Shown here piece after piece: positions 23,650-27,496 of a stretch of 27,496 bases of DNA. Below the pieces are notes generated by a model, which saw only the letters and a list, made by a program, of their open reading frames with translations, did no database searches and was not told the origin of the DNA. Every line of letters starts with the position of its first letter. The stretch's first letter is position 1. The DNA lies in contig DIEM01000021.1 of assembly GCA_002418625.1 (NCBI GenBank), positions 18,962 to 46,457 on the forward strand, read 5' to 3'. A program made the translations under genes and the position numbers. The DNA comes from Firmicutes bacterium UBA5774. Its GTDB lineage: Bacteria > Bacillota > Clostridia > Peptostreptococcales > Anaerovoracaceae.

Positions 23650-23667
23650 CAGGGAGCGTTTAAAAGA

Positions 23668-24063
23668 ATGGCAGAAAACATTTTTAAATCTACCAATACG
23701 ACAGCGCTGGCGTTTATCGGAGATGCGGTCTATGAAGTCAGCGTCCGCGATCATGTCATGCGATCCGGGGTCATCCGGGCAGACGGCTTGCACAAGGCGG
23801 CCGTGAAGTATGTCCGGGCCGAATCCCAGGCCAGGGCATTGAAGGCGCTGATAGAAGGTTTGACCGAGGATGAAACGACACTCGTGAAAAGGGCAAGGAA
23901 CAGGAGAATCACTTCCAAGCCAAAAAATGCGGATCCTGTAGATTATAAGATGGCAACGGCGTTTGAAGCGCTGATAGGAGCGCTTTATATGGACGGAAGG
24001 AGCCATCGCATGGAAGAGATCATTCAATTGGCGATTTCTGCCATAGACAGCCCGACGGCATGA
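23668..24063 (+). CDS. mrnC: Mini-ribonuclease III
   Basis: The 131-residue protein is an RNase III catalytic domain without a double-stranded-RNA-binding domain. Catalytic acidic residues are visible in FIGDAVYE (D19, E23) and FEALIGALYM (E100), with the conserved RARN (75-78) between. Mini-III removes the ends of 23S rRNA precursors in Bacillus. A GGGAG lies 12-13 bases before the ATG, a little long. Position directly after cysS is the standard Firmicute location. Confidence 0.96.
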   Translation: MAENIFKSTNTTALAFIGDAVYEVSVRDHVMRSGVIRADGLHKAAVKYVRAESQARALKALIEGLTEDETTLVKRARNRRITSKPKNADPVDYKMATAFEALIGALYMDGRSHRMEEIIQLAISAIDSPTA

Positions 24064-24123
24064 CCGGCAACGGCAGGGCATATTTGGATCGCATCCAGGA
24101 TCCGGAGCGGAGAACAAGCGGAA

Positions 24124-24549
24124 ATGACAAAAAGAAGCAAAGAGAAAGAAGTAAAAAAAAAGAAGGTCAGGGAGCCACTGAGCAACAGGGATAAATCGAT
24201 GATCATCGTCACAATCGTGCTGGTGATCATATTGATTGCCAAGTCCCTGTTTTTTGATGAAGTGAGAAATCTGACCGAGGACGAAGCAATATTCAAGGAA
24301 TTTGTCAGATATTCTGTAGAGCAGGAGTATGACGGAGCGCTGGAAGCCTCCGGAATCATCCAGTACAGGATATTCGACATCTACATGGTCAATCCTGATG
24401 AAACGAGCCTGCTGCGCTATGAGGATCCGGATACGGGCATGATGGTTGAAAAAACAATGGATGGACGTTATAACGCAAGAGTACGGAAAGTCTTTCTATG
24501 GGTGCTGCCGATCAAAGAGTTTTCCGTGACCAGCAAGATCGCTGAATAG
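24124..24549 (+). CDS. Small membrane-anchored protein of unknown function
   Basis: I do not recognise this 141-residue protein. It has a strongly basic N-terminus (residues 1-23, rich in Lys and Arg), one membrane helix (about 26-44), and a soluble domain of about 95 residues outside the membrane by the positive-inside rule. The domain is rich in acidic residues and ends in a hydrophobic-aromatic stretch (FLWVLPIKEFSVTSKIAE). No cysteine or catalytic motif stands out. Two GGAG sites (24104-24107, 24109-24112) lie 11-19 bases before the ATG. It sits between mrnC and thyA with 60 and 13 bases on either side, so it is transcribed with them. Confidence 0.8.
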   Translation: MTKRSKEKEVKKKKVREPLSNRDKSMIIVTIVLVIILIAKSLFFDEVRNLTEDEAIFKEFVRYSVEQEYDGALEASGIIQYRIFDIYMVNPDETSLLRYEDPDTGMMVEKTMDGRYNARVRKVFLWVLPIKEFSVTSKIAE

Positions 24550-24562
24550 TGGAGGTGTTTCC

Positions 24563-25393
24563 GTGAGCAAGGCAGATGTCATTTTCGTGAATATGTGCAG
24601 GGATATCCTGGACAACGGCTATTCGTCAGACGGGGAAGCGGTCCGGGCCAGATGGGAGGATGGAACTCCGGCCCATACACTTAAGCGCTTTGCTGTCATA
24701 AGCAGGTATGACCTTTCGGAGGAATTTCCGGCGCTGACTTTAAGGCCGACCAATATCAAGGCCGCTATCGATGAGCTGCTCTGGATCTGGCAGAAGAAAT
24801 CCAGCAATGTCAAGGATCTCAACAGCAGGATCTGGGATGCATGGGCTGATGAAAACGGTTCCATAGGCAAGGCGTACGGTTATCAGCTGGGCGTGAGGCA
24901 CAAATATGCCGAAGGGGAGTTCGACCAGGTGGACCGTGTTCTGTTCGATTTAAAAAACAATCCATACAGCAGGAGGATCATGACCAATATTTATGTGCAT
25001 CGGGATCTTCACGAGATGAATCTTTATCCATGCGCCTATAGCATGACATTCAATGTCACCGGAAACAAGCTGAACGGCCTGTTGAACCAGCGCTCCCAGG
25101 ACACGCTGGTCGCCAACAACTGGAATGTGGTGCAGTATTCGATCCTGGTCCATATGCTGGCGCAGGTCAACGGCCTTGAGGCCGGGGAATTCGTCCATGT
25201 GATTGCAGATGCCCATATCTATGACCGCCACGTCCCGCTGGTCCGCGAATTGATCGCCAGACCGCAATATGAGGCGCCAAAGCTGACGATCAACCCAGCC
25301 ATCAGGAATTTCTACGACTTCAGGGTCGAGGATTTCATCGTCGAAAATTATCAGGCCGGTCCGCAAATCAAAAGCATTCCGGTCGCAGTATGA
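24563..25393 (+). CDS. thyA: Thymidylate synthase (folate-dependent, ThyA type)
   Basis: ThyA methylates dUMP to dTMP, oxidising methylene-tetrahydrofolate to dihydrofolate. In this 276-residue protein the nucleophile is C157 (LYPCAYSMTFNV). The phosphate-binding arginines are R137-R138 (PYSRRI) and R177 in RSQD (177-180), and N188 and H218/Y220 (DAHIYD) complete the dUMP pocket. The RSQD form in place of the usual RSCD is known from other bacteria. The start is GTG at 24563, five bases after GGAGGTG. It is followed by dfrA after 15 bases, which regenerates tetrahydrofolate, the natural partner. Confidence 0.95.
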   Translation: MSKADVIFVNMCRDILDNGYSSDGEAVRARWEDGTPAHTLKRFAVISRYDLSEEFPALTLRPTNIKAAIDELLWIWQKKSSNVKDLNSRIWDAWADENGSIGKAYGYQLGVRHKYAEGEFDQVDRVLFDLKNNPYSRRIMTNIYVHRDLHEMNLYPCAYSMTFNVTGNKLNGLLNQRSQDTLVANNWNVVQYSILVHMLAQVNGLEAGEFVHVIADAHIYDRHVPLVRELIARPQYEAPKLTINPAIRNFYDFRVEDFIVENYQAGPQIKSIPVAV

Positions 25394-25408
25394 TAAATGG
25401 GGGAAACC

Positions 25409-25897
25409 ATGAAAGCAATCGTCGTTGTTGACAGGAATTGGGGGATCGGATGCCAGGGAAAGCTGCTGGCCCATCTTCCCGAAGACCTGAAATATTTCAA
25501 GCAGAAGACACTGGGAAAAGTCGTTGTGATGGGGCGCGAAACACTGGAATCGTTCCCCAGTCAAAAGCCGCTTTCCGGAAGGACCAATATCGTCCTGTCC
25601 GGAAACGAGTGCTATGAGGCTGACTGCCCTGTTTGCCATTCGATGGACAATGCCATGGATGTCCTTGACGAGTATTCAGAGGACGATATTTTTGTCATCG
25701 GCGGCGGACAGATCTACAGTCTGTTTTTGCCCTATTGCTCCGAGGTTTTCGTCACAAAGATCGATGAAGTTTATCCTGCCGACAGATATTTTGAAAATCT
25801 GGACAAATCAGATGAATGGATCATGACGGAGGAGAGCGACGAACGGCAACATGAGGGTGTCCGCTATCGATTTACCAAGTATGTCAGAGCTGATTAA
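25409..25897 (+). CDS. dfrA: Dihydrofolate reductase
   Basis: The 162-residue protein reduces dihydrofolate to tetrahydrofolate with NADPH. It begins AIVVVDRNWGIGCQGKLLAHLPEDLKYFK, with the substrate-binding acid D26 and the Met20-loop region, then VVMGRETLESFP and FVIGGGQIYSLFLPY, the conserved glycine pair and the nucleotide-binding segment. The ATG at 25409 follows GGGGGAAACC directly; an in-frame ATG at 25397 has no site. Its position after thyA, the only common source of dihydrofolate, supports joint function. It is 14 bases before rlmB. Confidence 0.96.
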   Translation: MKAIVVVDRNWGIGCQGKLLAHLPEDLKYFKQKTLGKVVVMGRETLESFPSQKPLSGRTNIVLSGNECYEADCPVCHSMDNAMDVLDEYSEDDIFVIGGGQIYSLFLPYCSEVFVTKIDEVYPADRYFENLDKSDEWIMTEESDERQHEGVRYRFTKYVRAD

Positions 25898-25911
25898 AGG
25901 GAGACAAACAT

Positions 25912-26652
25912 ATGGATAGTGAAAACACGAGTATCATCACAGGAAGGAACCCTGTCCTCGAAGCGCTTAAAAGCGGCCGTGAGATCGATAAGCTGATCGT
26001 CATGAGGGATGCCGAGGGCTCCATCATTAAAATCATCGGTGCGGCAAAGGACAGAAGGATACCGATCCATTATACCGACAAGGCAAGCATAGACAGGATA
26101 TGCGGCGGCCGCGCCCATCAGGGAGTAGCCGCCTATATTTCACCCTATGCGTACTGTGAGGTCGAAGACATCATCACGAGGGCCGCAGTCAAGGGCGATG
26201 ATCTTTTCGTGATCCTTCTTGACGGTATTGAGGATCCCCATAATTTCGGGGCGATCATCCGTACGGCTAACGCTGCGGGGGCACATGGCGTCATCATCCC
26301 CAAGAGGCGGGCGGCGGGCATCACTGATACTGTCGTCAAGGCATCCGCCGGTGCCGTAGAGTATACGCCTGTCGCGAGAGTTTCGAATATCGTTCAGACG
26401 ATCGAAAAGCTCAAGGCCATGGGAGTATGGACTTACGCAGTCGACATGGATGGGCAGAATTGCTTTAAAACCGATCTCAAAGGCAGGATCGCGCTGGTAA
26501 TAGGCGGCGAAGGGGAAGGAATCAGCAGGCTGGCTGCGGAAAAATGCGATCACAGGGTCTCGATCCCCATGATGGGTGAGATCACGTCTTTAAACGCATC
26601 GAACGCGGCGGCGGTCCTGATGTATGAAGTCTGCAGGCAGCGGAATCTGTAA
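25912..26652 (+). CDS. rlmB: 23S rRNA (guanosine-2'-O)-methyltransferase, RlmB/TrmH family
   Basis: The 246-residue SPOUT methyltransferase has the N-terminal substrate-binding region starting IITGRNPVLEALKSGREIDKLIV, then the knotted catalytic domain: LLDGIEDPHNFGAIIRTANAAGAHGVIIP (motif 1), VIGGEGEGISRL (motif 2) and SIPMMGEITSLNASNAAAVLMYE (motif 3). RlmB methylates G2251 of 23S rRNA in E. coli. Firmicute members (YacO) occupy this same spot before sigH. The start has AAGGGAGA (25897-25904) close upstream. Exact target specificity versus tRNA is the only doubt. Confidence 0.94.
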   Translation: MDSENTSIITGRNPVLEALKSGREIDKLIVMRDAEGSIIKIIGAAKDRRIPIHYTDKASIDRICGGRAHQGVAAYISPYAYCEVEDIITRAAVKGDDLFVILLDGIEDPHNFGAIIRTANAAGAHGVIIPKRRAAGITDTVVKASAGAVEYTPVARVSNIVQTIEKLKAMGVWTYAVDMDGQNCFKTDLKGRIALVIGGEGEGISRLAAEKCDHRVSIPMMGEITSLNASNAAAVLMYEVCRQRNL

Positions 26653-26702
26653 TGGGACGGCAGGATAATGATATTCAGGGCCTCGGTCCGGAAAGGTGAC
26701 TC

Positions 26703-27335
26703 ATGGCGGATAAACCGGTCGACATCGAAAAGTTGGATACGAAGTTTGCTGAAGAGGAGCTGGTACGAATGGCCCAGACCGGAGACGCCTATGCGGAAGA
26801 GTTTCTGATCTGGAAATACAAGGAGCTGGTCAAGAACCGCGCGCATCTTTATTTTATCGCGGGCGCCGATCGGGATGATATTATCCAAGAGGGCATGATC
26901 GGAATTTTCAAGGCTATCCGTGATTTTGACGAGCGTCGTCAGGCTTCATTCAGGACATTCGCCGAAATCTGCATAACTCGCCAGATTATTACAGCGATCA
27001 AGCGTGCAACGCGATTGAAGCACGGGCCGCTGAACACGTATATTTCCCTGAGCAAATCCGTTTCAGAGGAAGATCCGCAAAAGACGCTGGGAGAGACCCT
27101 TGCGTCCAGCAGCGACACGGATCCGGAATCCCTTTTATTACTGAAAGAGGAGATCGCCTATATCGAGGCCAACGGCTCGGATATTTTCAGCGCGCTGGAG
27201 TGGAAGGTATGGACCGGGTATCTGCAGGGCAAGAATTATATTGAAATCGCGGAGGAAACCGGTAAAACGCCGAAATCCGTCGACAATGCCATTCAGAGGA
27301 TCAAGAAAAAGCTTGAATTATATTTGTCGAAGTGA
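26703..27335 (+). CDS. sigH: RNA polymerase sigma-H factor
   Basis: The 210-residue protein is a sigma-70-family factor with region 2 (about 36-100; DIIQEGMIGIFKAIRDFD, FRTFAEICITRQIITAIK) and region 4 helix-turn-helix near the end (YIEIAEETGKTPKSVDNAIQRIKKKLELYL). Sequence and place, after rlmB and before a tRNA and usually rpmG-secE-nusG, identify it as SigH. It directs the switch to stationary phase and early sporulation in spore formers, though presence alone does not prove sporulation. AAGGTG lies three to four bases before the ATG, rather close. No clear terminator follows before the tRNA promoter. Confidence 0.95.
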   Translation: MADKPVDIEKLDTKFAEEELVRMAQTGDAYAEEFLIWKYKELVKNRAHLYFIAGADRDDIIQEGMIGIFKAIRDFDERRQASFRTFAEICITRQIITAIKRATRLKHGPLNTYISLSKSVSEEDPQKTLGETLASSSDTDPESLLLLKEEIAYIEANGSDIFSALEWKVWTGYLQGKNYIEIAEETGKTPKSVDNAIQRIKKKLELYLSK

Positions 27336-27410
27336 ACAGGGATGGATTTTTCAGGGCAAGACAGTAAAAATAATATGATATGAATGCCGGGCGCCAAATG
27401 ATGAAAAATA

Positions 27411-27440
27411 TTGACATTGCCCAGGTAAACATAGTAAAAT
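27411..27440 (+). promoter_or_regulatory. Predicted strong promoter for the tRNA operon
   Basis: TTGACA (27411-27416) and TAAAAT (27435-27440) are 18 bases apart and end 15 bases before the tRNA 5' end. A near-consensus promoter is expected for a stable RNA gene. Confidence 0.75.
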
Positions 27441-27455
27441 ATGAAACGATGTAGT

Positions 27456-27496
27456 GCTGATGTAGCTCAGTAGGTAGAGCACTTCCTTGGTAAGGA
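27456..27496 (+). tRNA. tRNA-Thr(GGT), truncated by the window end
   Basis: The 5' acceptor strand GCTGATG (27456-27462), T8-A9, a D-arm GCTC-AGTAGGTA-GAGC (27465-27480), A26 and an anticodon stem/loop CTTCC-TTGGTAA-GGA are visible. The anticodon is GGT (27489-27491), decoding ACC/ACU threonine. The window ends within the 3' anticodon strand, so the T-arm and acceptor end cannot be checked. The location downstream of sigH matches the tRNA-Thr commonly found ahead of rpmG/secE/nusG. Confidence 0.9.

Noticed and set aside
27336..27410. Terminator after sigH
   Set aside because: No stem followed by a T run is visible in this stretch; the only structured bit (GCCGGGCGCC) is too small.

Overview
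The window looks like chromosomal DNA of a Gram-positive anaerobe of the class Clostridia, with roughly balanced GC content and strong AGGAGG-type ribosome-binding sites. Its backbone is the classical Firmicute order radA / carD / yacL-type PIN-TRAM / ispD-ispF / proS / gltX / cysE / cysS / mrnC / rlmB / sigH / tRNA-Thr. The fused ispDF, a diphosphate-type phosphofructokinase, CarD and SigH fit Clostridia. A relative of Anaerovoracaceae or Peptostreptococcales is my guess only; no rRNA is present to test it. Almost the whole window is coding and no stretch longer than 300 bases lacks a gene.

Layout. Positions 1-3669 (+) hold the end of a FtsX/MacB-type ABC permease, its membrane-fusion adaptor, and radA, joined by a 4-base overlap. 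Positions 3674-4927 (-) hold a phosphofructokinase convergent with radA. A 256-base divergent region with good sigma-A-type promoters leads to 5184-9796 (+): carD, a PIN-TRAM membrane protein, a bifunctional ispDF fusion and proS. Positions 9899-12647 (+) are a chain of overlapping membrane-protein genes: a TRIC channel, azlC, azlD and two half-size chromate-type transporters. Positions 12686-16479 (+) carry a NUDIX hydrolase, a PfkB-family (pseudouridine) kinase preceded by the decayed remains of a DNA-binding domain, psuG, and a DUF401-type transporter. On the minus strand follow a YibE/F membrane protein and a cyclophilin (16491-18214).

A second divergent region (18215-18508) contains an unexplained GC-rich dyad structure between two divergent promoters. 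It leads to a membrane-anchored LysM-G5-M23 cell-wall protein. Positions 20054-27335 (+) return to the housekeeping cluster: gltX, cysE, cysS, mrnC, an unknown small membrane protein, thyA, dfrA, rlmB and sigH. A promoter and a truncated tRNA-Thr(GGT) close the window.

Functionally, the housekeeping part joins tRNA charging (ProS, GltX, CysS), cysteine synthesis (CysE beside CysS), isoprenoid precursor synthesis (IspDF), rRNA maturation (MrnC, RlmB), dTMP/folate metabolism (ThyA, DfrA) and transcription control (CarD, SigH). The accessory block between proS and gltX is dominated by transport and a pseudouridine salvage cassette. I see no mobile element, CRISPR array or phage gene. The best leads are the decayed winged-helix segment before the PsuK-like kinase, an internal ribosome-binding site exactly at the IspF start inside ispDF, the DUF401 protein as a candidate pseudouridine transporter, and the structured intergenic region before the M23 gene.
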